Shown one piece after another: positions 44,111 through 55,246 of a stretch of 64,000 nucleotides of DNA (position 1 is the first letter of the stretch; each line of letters begins with the position of its first letter). The position numbers and the translations under genes were made by a program. This DNA comes from Nymphaea colorata (taxonomy: Eukaryota > Streptophyta > Magnoliopsida > Nymphaeales > Nymphaeaceae). Under the pieces are notes generated by a model. The model saw only the letters and a program-made list of their open reading frames with translations. It searched no databases and was not told the DNA's origin. The stretch is taken from assembly GCF_008831285.2 (NCBI RefSeq), contig NC_045149.1, positions 8,150,417-8,214,416 on the forward strand, written 5' to 3'.

Positions 44111-44509
44111 GTGTCAATAGTTCTGAAGTTGGTAATACTGACTATGGATTTGATGAAGCTCGAACTACAGACACATAAGTGAAGCAACTCCAGGTGGTAG
44201 ATTACAAAAACTTATCTTGGATTAAACGATATAGGGCATACAGATTTGCAAAAATTATGTGTTCTGTAAAACTGGAAATAAAAGTATAGCAGAAAAAGGA
44301 CCATGTTGGGGATGCAGACAACCCACTAAAATAACTTTAACTTGCATCAAAATGCTCAATGGAATATTAAAGGTGTGCAACTAGGCCATGACAGAGATCA
44401 CGCTACGTGCAACCACAGATATAGTGACTGATCAAAACCCGATCTTGGGAATGCTAAAGAATGGTGTCAACAAACTGGGTTTGCCCTAAAAATGGGTGAG
44501 GTCACTCTG

Positions 44510-44884
44510 GGGGCATTTGGTGGCCTTGAATTTTTTCTAGAATTAAAATTCTAGAAACAAAATTTCACCATGTCATTTCAGTTCTAGTTTTCCTTTGTGC
44601 TTGATATTTTAGAATTTTTTTATTCTAGAATTGAAAATTGCTTGTTTGATAAAACATGAATTAAAATTCTAAAATTGATCAATTAGAAATAAAAAAAAGT
44701 TATAAAATTCTAGAATCATATTCCCACCCCTCTAAGACAGAATCACAATTCCAGAATTTTGATTCACGCCTGGGCCTAGAATTCTATAATCAAATTTATT
44801 TTATTTGATATTGAATTCTTATTTTATAAAAAAAAGAGAATTTTAATTCTACAATTCTACAATTCTGGTCTCATCAAACACCCC
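44510..44884. mobile_element. AT-rich MITE-like element, right copy
   Basis: This is the inverted counterpart of 13009-13345, with the same GGGG(C/T)-type ends. It is about 38 bases longer, with internal differences. Confidence 0.58.
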
Positions 44885-44911
44885 GGTATATGAAAGAAGG
44901 AACACCCAATG

Positions 44912-45504
44912 ATAGGGTACCCTAAGGATGAAAAGTGACCTAGACAATGCATGCAAAATTCCAAATAGTGCAGAAAACTGAAAATCAATAAATCAGAAAA
45001 CAGGTTTAAAAACAGTACGATAGAGTTCCAAAAGGACAACAAAGTGAGGACTTCACAGAAAAGTATCTTAGAAAATCAGTTTCTTTGTGTGAAGATGGTT
45101 AACTAAAAACTGGTGAAACCGAAGCAGCCGATGCCTTAGACAACTAAAAGTATATAAAAAAAATTATAATAAGCTAAATTTTGGAGTACTAATGTCTTTC
45201 CTTGCTTCTAAAGCATATATAGAAATACAAAGTCAATTCATTATTTTTACTCGTAATTCTCTCTTTTTCTCTCTCTCAATCTCTCTTAAATGGTGCAATT
45301 TTTTATTGTCTTTGAGCCTCTCGACGTGAATTGAATGTTTTGAACTTTCATACATCATCGTTTTTGCTCAAATATTTAGATTACATCATGTTAGTCTCAA
45401 ACTTCATTTGAGATTATATGGGATTCAATTATCCAAACCGAATTTCTTGTATGAGAGAAACAAAACATAAGTTGCATATATATAACTGACTCCATATATC
45501 TAAT
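44912..45504. other. right-arm-only segment with TG...CA ends
   Basis: The left arm passes directly across this place (near 12985). The extra segment starts TGATAGGGTACCC and ends TCTAATCA, so it could be a solo LTR. No target duplication is evident and no internal motif confirms it. Confidence 0.38.
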
Positions 45505-45585
45505 CATTTACACATCTATTTTATTCTTTTTCTTGGTTTTCCTTAAATATTCTTAAAACTTACCTCTTTTCGTCCATTTAAGTGG

Positions 45586-46022
45586 AGCATCCATTTAGGC
45601 GGAACAGGTTATTTGTGATGCTTTTCCATGGCACGTAGTATGAGGTGCATGTATGGCATAAGGAGGTGCATGTATGGCATATCCCGTCGCTTAAGACCCG
45701 TTTGGGTGTTCCAAGCAAACACATGGCAGCTTGTCCCCCTATGCCATGCGCCTCTGGCCTACCCAGTCAGGGCCAGCGGATGCACGTGCTGTTAGCAGGG
45801 GACACACCGCCCCATCATCATAGATTAGAGGTTTGTCTGGATGATACTTAAAACGCAGCTTCTGTTTACCGGTGACTTATTTGACTGCTGTAGGTTAGCC
45901 ATTCGTAACTCTCGCAATATCGACAATTCTTTTGCCAATGGAATCTTCAGAGGCAAATCCGTACAGAGTCTTTGCCCGCAATACTCAAAGTTAGTGCTTT
46001 TGTCGATTCAACACTTTAGTGA

Positions 46023-46055
<33 letters not shown>

Positions 46056-46361
46056 AAGAAAGTTGGTAAAAACTGGTAAGGAGTAAAAATCAAACCAATT
46101 AAAATAAATTTTAAATATTTTTTATGCAGTCTAACGAATGATTTGATGAGAAACAGATATTAAGTTACTTTTTTTTTTTACTTTAGCATTTTTTTAATGA
46201 TAAAAAACCGAATGACTTTTATCACATCAAAATCAAAATTCTCATAGTAGAAAAGATTTTTTTACTAAAAATAAATTGAACTAAAACATTGATTTATATA
46301 AAACTAGTGTTTATAAATAAATTAAGAGGTCAACATTTTATTTAAAATATTTTTAACGCAG
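45586..46361. mobile_element. right-arm-only insertion flanked by ATTTAAGTGG
   Basis: A perfect 10-base direct repeat, ATTTAAGTGG, flanks the segment at 45576-45585 and 46362-46371. The left arm has the word once (as CACTTAAAT at 12903-12911). A 9-10 base duplication would fit a Mutator-like transposase. Terminal inverted repeats are not clear, and 34 further bases after the right copy are also absent from the left arm. A TA-rich microsatellite lies at about 46025-46054. Confidence 0.45.
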
Positions 46362-46539
46362 ATTTAAGTGGTTTGGGTTTTATCCCTTACCCCTTACCCA
46401 AGTGGCCTGTTATTTACAATTGTATAAAAATATTTCAAACATAAAACATAAATAAAAAACAAAAATAAAAAATCAATTAAAATAAAAATTTAAAATATAG
46501 GTCGTCTGTTTGGATCATCTTTGGCAATTACTGTCCTAT

Positions 46540-47430
46540 GAACCTACTTAAGAAGTAAGGAAGATTCATAATATATCATCACAAGTGTTTCATGAATATG
46601 CTTCAATTTTGAAATAGATTCATGGAACAGTAAGTTGTCAAAAGGATGGGTGTGATCAAATGTTCTAGAAGAAAAGGTTTTAATATCTGAAAAAGTTAAA
46701 ATATAAATGCTATTATAAGAAACAACAGATAATGTTGAATTTCACAAAAAATCTCCAAATTAGTTTAGAAATTAAGACCATCTATTTTTATGTGTGAAAG
46801 AAATGGAAAGGATCCGGTTCTCTCTCCTCCCAAGCAGTAATCTCCCCCTTTGCCTCCCTTTTCAATCAAACTCTCTTTCATATCCTTAACTAGGTGAAGA
46901 AAATGAGCTAAAAAGCTCAAGATTACTGGGGACTGAGAAAAGTAATTACTAGATATACGTTTACATATAAATATAAGCTTTTTAGAAACTATTGATTTAT
47001 TCTGTGATGTCACAATAGATCAAAACCAGCGGTAGGCCCGTAGCTCATCATAAAAGAAACTTAACTCTACAAGGCAATTTTGCCTCCAGCAAGCTTTGTT
47101 TCCATTCAAACCATATGAAGATGAACGTCCAAGAAGAGAAGGAAAAGATACCAGCTGATATTTGTTCACAAGCGTTTGTAGCTCTTAGCGCCTTAATTTT
47201 CTCTATATATACCAATATGATCTTCCTTCTTATCATATGTGTGCACATCAACCTATCCTATTTCCGCCAGCCCCTTCCCTCTGCCGTGCTGATCTAGGAA
47301 GAAGCAGACATTGCTCATAACCAACTTCCCCCTCTCTCCTTATCTTCCTCGTGTCACTCTGTTATCTCTCACATCTGGTCTTTGTTTCCAAGCTAAAAAG
47401 GTGACCTGCGGTGACCAACAATGCCGGTTG
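46540..47430 (+). pseudogene. signal-peptide gene 5' part, right decayed copy
   Basis: This is a direct repeat of 42050-42890 and the inverted partner of 12790-11881. The TATA box CTATATATACC (about 47203) is kept. The leader LIFLVSLCYLSHLVFVSKLK can be read at about 47340-47400, but the ATG is missing and a stop follows KR. Confidence 0.5.
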
Positions 47431-47829
47431 GTAATTATACTGATTTAGTCTTAATGTGTACGTCTATAAATACTACTAAAGAGTATTACCATAGGAGGCA
47501 TAGTGAATCTTATCAACAATTTTGCAGTAGAGGATTTTCTACTGCAATGAAAGATAGTATTAATGGCCAGATGGTATTTCATTGGATATATCTCTTCCTC
47601 CTTATGGAAATTAATAAGAGAGCTATAGCTCATGCTTTGTAGTTGGTGATATAATTTAATGTACGTGCTTAAATTTTAATGCACCATGTTGGGCATGCAG
47701 GGGGAGTATATCATGGACGGAGCTCTCTGTAAATAATTTTTTTTTTTGTCTTGATTCTTTTCCTTTCTTTCTGATTTGGTTTTCTTGAACAGTTTTTTAC
47801 TCTTTTCTAATAAAGGTGGAAACACCATC
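47431..47829. other. right-arm DNA without recognised gene
   Basis: This pairs with about 11450-11880 of the left arm. Overlapping frames on both strands (47421-47642) have no family motif. Confidence 0.45.
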
Positions 47830-48350
47830 TCTCCCAGCAGCATTGCATCAAAAGAAGAGAGTGAGAGAGCACACAAAAACAAAAACCAGAAAAAGAAGAA
47901 AGAAAGGAAGGGATGCAGAAGGAAGGTGGTACTGAGGAAAACAGAACGATCATTTGGAATCTATTTTCGAAGAGCGTTTCGTGCTTAATACCACCGTTGC
48001 CGAATGGCTTCACCCGGGAGGACTCTTTCCGATCCTTACCCTTTCCCTTGCCTTGAATGCTCGCAGACCCAGTGAAACCGTGTCGTATCTTCTTCTCGAC
48101 AGTACTCTCATTGTTTCTGTCATTTCGCTGCACTAGCAGGAATTGAAGACGAGAAATGGGAAGGATCGGGAAGCAAAGCGTCTCTTACTTAAGGCCTCAC
48201 GAGTGAAGCCGTATAGCATCGGTGGTTCTAAATACGAATCACTTTTCGGAAATAGATTCCAAGCGATGGTTCCGTTCCCTCTGTAAGTACCTCTTTCTTT
48301 TGCATCTGTTCCTTTCTTTTCACATCTTTTTGTGGTTTTCACCTTTGCAT
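47830..48350. repeat. imperfect palindrome of gene-like sequence, right copy
   Basis: Halves 47830-48110 and 48140-48350 are inverted relative to each other around about 48125. The plus strand of the first half reads WNLFSKSVSCLIPPLPNGFT. The minus strand of the second reads WNLFPKSDSYLEPPMLYGFT. The similarity in peptide as well as DNA suggests two tail-to-tail copies of one coding sequence. The family is unknown. The left-arm copy is at 10890-11450. Confidence 0.62.
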
Positions 48351-49760
48351 GCTCTCTTTCTCTAAAAGATCATGTTACTGTCATATGGGTTTCAAGAGAG
48401 TGATCTAATTTGAATCAAAACAGTTCTCTCTAAAATCTTCCATGTGTTTGTCCTCTTCGTGCAGGTCCCGTTCTCCAATCCCTACATACATGCCATTAGG
48501 CCTGCGTGAACAATTTTACCTTGATACTCTATTAAAATTCTCCTGCTTTCATGCAGTCTTTTTGTTTAATCTTGAAGTCTTCCAAGTATCATGCGGCAGC
48601 ATGTAAGCTGATGGGACATAAATTTTTGTATTGATTTACTCATTCCACCAAGGGAGTACAGACGCATAAAAGCTAGCTAGTTATTGCATATCACAATCTT
48701 AGAACATGAATAATACTGCCATGTCATTTAAACGTACAACTTTTAGGAGATAGAGATCAAGAGATTCACAAATTTTCTACTCCCAACCTGTCGTCTCCTG
48801 GTTTTTTGCTCAGTCCATTAAATTTTTCAAAGAGGTTAGACACTGTTCTTCATATTTGAATAAAATGCCTATGGTGGAACAAGTAAGAGAACAAGAGGAC
48901 TTGTAAACATATAGGAAGATTGACATCAATATATAGCAACAGGATTGTAACATCGGTAGATTCAGCACGCTCAATCTCTTTCTCGTTAGTTCTTTGTGCC
49001 CGTAGAAGCCCAAGTGGGTTATATATGCTGACCTATGCACCAAATATTTGTGCATAGGCCTTGTGATGCTGCCACTTAGTGACCAAAGATTTTGAGATTC
49101 GATAAAGCAGATACAAAATGATCAGTCTGGATATATAGGTCGTTATGACTAATATACCCCTATGAGTTGCAAAGAAGCGTCTTCATTTTTTTGTCTCTCA
49201 TGTTGTTATCTCATAATAATTATCTCATACTCCTGTCATTATCTCATACTCCTGTTGTTATCTCATACCTATTATCTTATGTCTTGTCATTTTCGCATAG
49301 CTGCTGTCATTATTTCATACCACCCCCTGGCATTATCTTAGACACTATGGCTACCAGATTATGACAGGAGCATGAGATAATGACATTGTTAAGAATATTT
49401 GTCGTGCATGTATATTGTTAGGGCACATTGAAGTAAATATGCATATTCATAGTACAGTTCACCCCTTAGGTGTATGCTTGTTTTGTACATTGGGTGGCAT
49501 ACAAAACTCATTATCTGTAGAAACCTGCAGTGGTCAGTCATGTGAAAAAGCGGGAAGTACAATGAGGAAAGAAAAACAAGGACAAAAGAAAAAGAAAAGA
49601 AATTGCAAAAAGAGGCACATAAAGTCTGAAGGGCACCCAAGGGGGAAGTTTGACAATACAAACATGTATCCATTTCCATGAATATGCTCAAAAAAATTAG
49701 GACAGGTTTATACAACAGTTTAACCATCAAAATGTTTCATGAATATGCTATATCTTTGAA
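48351..49760. other. right-arm-only segment without recognised gene
   Basis: The left arm lacks this ~1.4 kb; its flanks meet at about 10880-10905. No protein is recognised. Confidence 0.45.
49190..49400. repeat. degenerate minisatellite, TTATCTCATACTCCTGT type
   Basis: About seven imperfect ~19-23 base units based on TGTCATTATCTCATACTCC are strung together. The last part (GGAGCATGAGATAATGACA) is in inverted orientation, so the array can fold. Confidence 0.7.
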
Positions 49761-50524
49761 TTATATTTTTAGAATAGTTATAAATTGTTCTCTTTATCAA
49801 AAGGGCCTTAAGGTTATTCCAAGTTTCTATTTTTCACAGTGAAAGTCACTTTACAAACCAAGCCACTGCAATAGATAGTTGTTGCTACTCCTGCAGCATA
49901 TTGCCATTTAAATATTTTTTAAAGGCCAAAGTTTGGCCACTCGTTAAAATAACTAAGGTATAGGTCAATGAGATGGAAAAAAATATTTGAGTTTAATGTC
50001 TACTCTTTAAGTTTTTCATTAACATTATAATATTAGAAAAACAAGTCACTTAAGCTTGTAGAAGTATATTTTAGCTTTTTACCACATCATGAATTGTTAA
50101 TGAAGTACAATGTCAAATAAAGTTTGGAATCAATGCTTTAATCGCTCGCAATATATTTAGAACTCGATGATTTAACATGCATCTTATTCATAACATGAAT
50201 TTTAAACAAAGCTAAAAAAATAATGTAAAGTACCTAAACAGACTTTTAGTTGGTTTCATCTCTCTACCATTGAAATGCCTTCTTCGCTGTCTTCTTCTGT
50301 TCTTATGTTTCTTTCCTCTGTAGAACATGGAAGAGAAATAAGACTTGATACCATTGCCCAATAGGATGATGAGATCAAAAAGGTAAGAACAAGAATGAAT
50401 GAACCATTCAATTCAAGGTAGGTTTAAAATTAAGTCAATTAGATATGCATGGAAAACAGTGCAACTTTAGTAGGAAAACACAAATACTATGTTTTTTCAA
50501 ACAAGAAAAACAAAACTAAAAAAC

Positions 50525-50602
50525 CATTCCAATGAGAGCACCAAGGAGTTAGATGTCTATAGGAAGACGTTTATTGTCATGCTCCATAAACTGAGCCAGA
50601 AA
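50525..50602 (-). pseudogene. TOR-kinase-like exon remnant, right arm
   Basis: This is the partner of 8819-8896. The minus strand reads FLAQFMEHDNKRLPIDI, a stop, then LLGALIGM. Here the segment has FMEHD, which is closer to the TOR family form than the left copy, but the frame has acquired a stop. The NIPP-DIL patch lies just upstream near 50720. The peptide match is short and rests on memory of the family. Confidence 0.5.
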
Positions 50603-50739
50603 TGAGAGGATGGATCCCATTATTCAAAACAGGCACAAACTTTTTCTCGACTATTTCAATTCAAAGCATGTCGGTAGCTGATTTTACCACTTTAATTAAG
50701 GAGGGTAGCAGAATGTCAGGAGGAATATTTACACTCTAA

Positions 50740-51755
50740 TATGGCTAAATATCTCCTAAGCTGGATTTCTCTATAGAAAAATATCAAAACGGGTGGATTC
50801 TTCATTCCTTACCTTTTTTATCTCATCCTTTATCAACAACTCAACCAACTTAAATGCTCTGGGATCAGAAAATATCATGGACCAAAAGCAATGCAAGAGG
50901 GGCACAAGGCATACAAGCACATTGGTATGGTCTGGCATCTCTCACAATGGTACACGTTGGATGGCATATAATGCATGTCTTGTGTATTTGAGTGTTTTAT
51001 GCAAAGAAAAAGGAGATCACTCACAAGTTTATTAGGCCACCAAGGTTCTTGAAACAATCAGGTATCTGCCAAGTGATTATTGTTGAATGACCATAGAACA
51101 TTTTCAGAAAAAAAATTACACTGCAGCATTATTTTTGCAGAGAAAATCATATGGCAACATACATGCCTGTCAAAGGAGTTAGCCCTCGTAGATGTTCCAG
51201 TAAACTGATTCGCAAAGTAAACTTCTAGCAGCCACTCCAAAAAAATCCTATTAAAATCAATAAGACAAATTTCAACAACTATGAAGAAAAAATTCCATGA
51301 AATTAAAACAGCTACCCAGTGATCAACCGATAGTTTAGTATATGTAAACTTCAAAGTTACCCAAGGAAGTTAATGGTGCTTTAACTGATGATCAAATGAA
51401 TCTAATGAAGTTTACTGACGGTTCATCGTTCTCCAACTGATGTTTATTAATGCTGATTTTTTCACTGAATATCCTTCCATCGGAATGAAATTTGACTCTC
51501 TTCTCCACCATAAAAAAACTTACATCCTCACCCTATAAATTTCATTTGGTTAGCATGGAGAGTACTATTAATGATAGAAATGCTAACACAAAATTTCCTT
51601 CTTCGTTTTGGATTAACATATACATAACACTTCCTTCATCTGTTGATGACAGAGGAGTCACTGAAGAACCAAAAACATAGCCACTTAACATGATGAGACA
51701 TGTTCAATCAAAGGGATAGAGAGGGCTCACCTTGGTGTTTGTAAGTGCCCTTCTT
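50740..51755. other. right-arm DNA with exon-like patches
   Basis: This pairs with 7640-8640. On the minus strand, FLEWLLEVYFANQFTGT (about 51240-51190) and SDPRAFKLVELLIKDEIKK (about 50860-50805), the latter ending at a GTAAG donor, are slightly better preserved than in the left arm. I do not recognise the protein. Confidence 0.42.
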
Positions 51756-51760
51756 CAAGG

Positions 51761-52235
51761 TGTTGGGATTTCTCCCCTTCATGCATATACAAAACCAAAC
51801 GTATATACCCTAAAACAGGATCATGCTCATGCTAAATCATTGAAATAAACAAAACCTTAAACTGAAGCAGAAGCGTACCTGAATCCATCTGAACTGGTGC
51901 ACGGGAAGATCACAGCAGGGTCTTCCAGGGTCTTTGCGGCGCGCTTGAGGTCTCTCTCAGATGAGGAAGAGGAAAACCCTAGAAACCAACGTTTCAGGCA
52001 ACCATTGCACTACCCCAGGGACCACTACCATTTTATAATGAGGACAATTATGAATTCCGCCCATCAAAGAGTCCGTAATTACGTACTGGTATCTATACAT
52101 TTCAAAATTACACCATACCATCTAAAATGACGTAATATCCCAAAATGTAATCACTTAAGAGGATATTTATTTTAAGACAGCCATAATGTCTGAAATTCCT
52201 AATTGACATATGTCGGCTCACCAAATAATCTTACG
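51761..52235 (-). repeat. copia C 3' LTR
   Basis: The plus strand runs TGTTGGGATT to ATCTTACG. The last base is G where the other LTR has A. A TATAAAAT box on the minus strand is at 52030-52037. Confidence 0.93.
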
Positions 52236-52245
52236 ATCTCCCACT
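52236..52245 (-). other. copia C polypurine tract
   Basis: The minus strand reads AGTGGGAGAT immediately before the LTR start, the usual copia plus-strand primer. Confidence 0.85.
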
Positions 52246-52669
52246 TGGGCCAAATATGTCTTTATACATTCAGACATTACACAAAACCTTAAGAGCTCAT
52301 AATTGCTATCTTATTAAACGTCATTTTCACCAATCTCGTCCATGATCATATCAACACAGAACCAAAGCGGCTTTCGCTATATTAAAATTAGCTAAACCTT
52401 CAATGATCACAAATGTTAACACAATCAATGACATAGATCTGATATGGATGTATAGCATGAGAATTACATGTAATGTGATTACAACATGTCTATTCTCAAC
52501 TGGTCCAACTTTAAAACTTTATAGAGATCAAAACATAAACACAGAATGGAACCAAAGAACTTTAAACTTTATTCTACAGAAAAACTGAATATGTTTCTAT
52601 ACATAAGAGCAAACAAAATACAAACTCCCACTAAACCAGCACATCATCTAAGGATAACACCCTCATACG

Positions 52670-53319
52670 AACAACATGTTCATGAAAGACCTTATGTGTT
52701 AAACCCTTGGTAAGCGGATCCGCAATCATGGAGTTTGTCCCAATATGCTCTAGACATCCGACCATTCTGTATCCTCTCTTTAACAGCCCAAAAACTTAAT
52801 GTCGATGTGCTTCGACTTTGACAAACTGTGGCTCTTATTAGAGTACATGACTGCTGAATTATTGTCACACAATAACCTTAGTGGTTTTTCTACACTATAC
52901 ATAATGCGCAGCCCCGTGACAAAATTCTGTAATCATAAAACATGATTGGATGCCTCGTAACATGCTATGCTACTGTCTTGGCACCCAGCAAAGTCAGAAT
53001 CTGAATACTCAATGATCTCCTATTGGTCTGACTTCCTGTATGTAAGCATAAAACCTTTTGTTCTTTGTAAGTCCCTGAATACCCTTTTGGCTGCTTTTTA
53101 ACAATCTGTACTAGGATCACTTAAGTATCTGCATAACATTCTACCGATAAATGCAATATCCGGACGAGTACAAACCTGAGCATACATAAGGCTTCCCACA
53201 ACAGACAAATAGGGAATCATTTCCATTTCCTTAGATTCGATTTCACTTTTAGGACACTGTTTGAGACAAAACTTGTCTCCTTTAGCAACTGTAGTATTTT
53301 CTGGTTTACAACTTTTCAT
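52670..53319 (-). pseudogene. copia C RT end and RNase H remnant
   Basis: The piece 53098-53319 carries SVVGSLMYAQVCTRPDIAF, the RT-RNase H connection. Further on, in other frames, YSDSDFAGC and LLCDNNSAVMYSNSH-like segments mark the RNase H, with KSKHIDIKF. Several stops and frameshifts make it inactive. Confidence 0.8.
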
Positions 53320-53471
53320 GTCATATCAGTGAAGCACCTTATTAATGTAGGCCTTTTGTGATAATCCAAATAATACCCCGAAAACGCTCTCGAAATATTT
53401 GGATCCCTAATACAAAAGATGCACAACCAAGAACCTTCATGTCAAACTTTGTTGACATGAAAATTCTTAGT

Positions 53472-54335
53472 TTAATGCAATATGCCTACATCATTACTTG
53501 CTAGCAATATATCAACGACATATAAAACCAGAAAGATAAATTTACCCCCACTGAACTTTTGGTATACACATTCATCAACCATATTAGTCTCTAAACCAAA
53601 TGAAACTATATCCTGATGAAATTTGTAATACCACTGACGGGAAGCTTGCTTTAGCCCATAGATGGATTTCTTGAGTTTGCAAACCATTTTTTTTGCATCA
53701 CCTGAAACAAAGTTTTCTGGTTGCACCATATATATCGTTTCATCAATTTCTCCATTTAGAAACATTGTCTTAACATCCATCTGATGCAGCTCTAAATCAA
53801 AATGAGCTACAAGTGTCATTATAGTCTTGAAAGGGTCTTTCGACAAAACTGGTAAGAAAGTCTCTGTATAATCAATGCCTTCTTTTTGAGTAAAGCCATT
53901 TGCAACAAGACGTGTCTTATACCTTTCGACGTTTCCTAATGAATCCCTCTTGGTTTTAAATATCCATTTACAACCAATGGGTTTCACACCTTCAGGCAAG
54001 GGAACAACTTTCCATACATCATTATCCATCATGGACTTTATTTCCTCATTCATGGCATCCATCCACTCAAGAGATTTAGAACTCTTTATTGCTTGCTGGA
54101 GGTTGACAAGATCATCCTCCATTAAGCCCATATCAACATCATGTTCTTGGAGATAGACAAAATCATTTGAAATTGTATTTCTCCTCTCTCTAGTGGATCT
54201 CCTCAGTAGCACCTCTACTTGATTTTCTTGAGGTTGTTGAGTTTGTTCTTCAGTATGGAGATCGACATCATTGCCTTCTTTTGAATAGAGTGGACTCAGG
54301 TCCCTCTTCAAAGGCAATGCTTCTAACCTGATCAC
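53472..54335 (-). pseudogene. copia C reverse transcriptase remnant
   Basis: The 287-residue frame contains the linker (STRERRNTISNDFV), NDVWKVVPLP, WIFKTKRD, VANGFTQKEGIDYTETFLP, QMDVKTMFLNGEIDE and KSIYGLKQASRQW. The catalytic box reads LYVVDILLA, so the first Asp of YVDD is Val. A stop follows at the end of the palm region. It lies directly downstream of pre-integrase sequence because the integrase core is missing. Confidence 0.86.
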
Positions 54336-54513
54336 CTCCCCAAACTCAATATCCTCAAAGAAATGGGCATTTCCCTTTTCAAAGAAAGACTTACTGGATG
54401 GATTATAAAACTTATAACCCCTTAATGTTTGTTCATTTTCCCTTTATACATTCAATGCAAACATTAAAGTCTGCAAAATCAATGGACTCAAGAATTCCTT
54501 TTGACATAAGCCT

Positions 54514-55246
54514 TTATATTCTCTTTTCAGAGATATGTCCTAAGCGCCAATGCCATAACATAGCTGAATTCTCTTTGGCTAATTTTCTTTTAGTACCACT
54601 AAACGTAACATTCAAGGTTTCATTATATGAAGCAACCGTATCAAGCAAATAAAGGTTATCGCTACTAGACAAAGAACCAGTGACAATAAAATTTGAGTAC
54701 AGAAACAACTTAAATTTACTTCCTCCAAATGACCAATAATAACCGAATTTGTCCAATGAGGAAAAAATTCCGTCTAAAAGACGGTACCACATAAGTTTCT
54801 GTCAAATTCAAATAGCAATCAGTCTTTAACAATAACCGAAAATCTGCTATGGCTTCAACCTTCGCTTTCTTGCCATCGCCCACATAGATGAATCTTTCAG
54901 CATCATTTGACGTTTGACAATTTAGGCACCCTTGCATAGAAACACTTATGTGAGTAGTAGCACTCGAATCTACCCACCAAGTTTGTCTAGGTACTGAAGT
55001 TAAATTAACCTCAGAACAAACCAAAGTGAGAAGTGTACCTTTCCCTTCACGCTAAGCGTGATACTCAGTACAATCCTTCTTCGTATGACCTTCACCCTTG
55101 CAAAAGAAGCAGCCTGATCGGCTTTTCTTATGCTTCTTTTGTTTCTTAATGGATGACTGGTCTACTGCAAATTCCTTAATAGTCTTTCCTTTCTTACTTT
55201 CAAAAATCGAATCATTTAACTCAGGAATAGTACTCAAAATTTGCAA
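54514..55246 (-). pseudogene. copia C zinc knuckle, protease and pre-integrase remnant
   Basis: Piece 55052-55246 ends with an intact CX2CX4HX4C knuckle (CFFCKGEGHTKKDC). Piece 54716-55024 has the protease motif WWVDSSATTHIS, with Gly of the D-S-G active site changed to Ser. Piece 54514-54792 has the pre-integrase motif LWHWRLGHIS. Frames shift between pieces. The next expected domain, integrase, is reduced to less than 200 bases before the RT linker starts at 54335. Confidence 0.84.

Noticed and set aside
46025-46054. TA-rich run as a regulatory element
   Set aside because: It is a simple microsatellite and nothing around it suggests a promoter for a recognisable gene.
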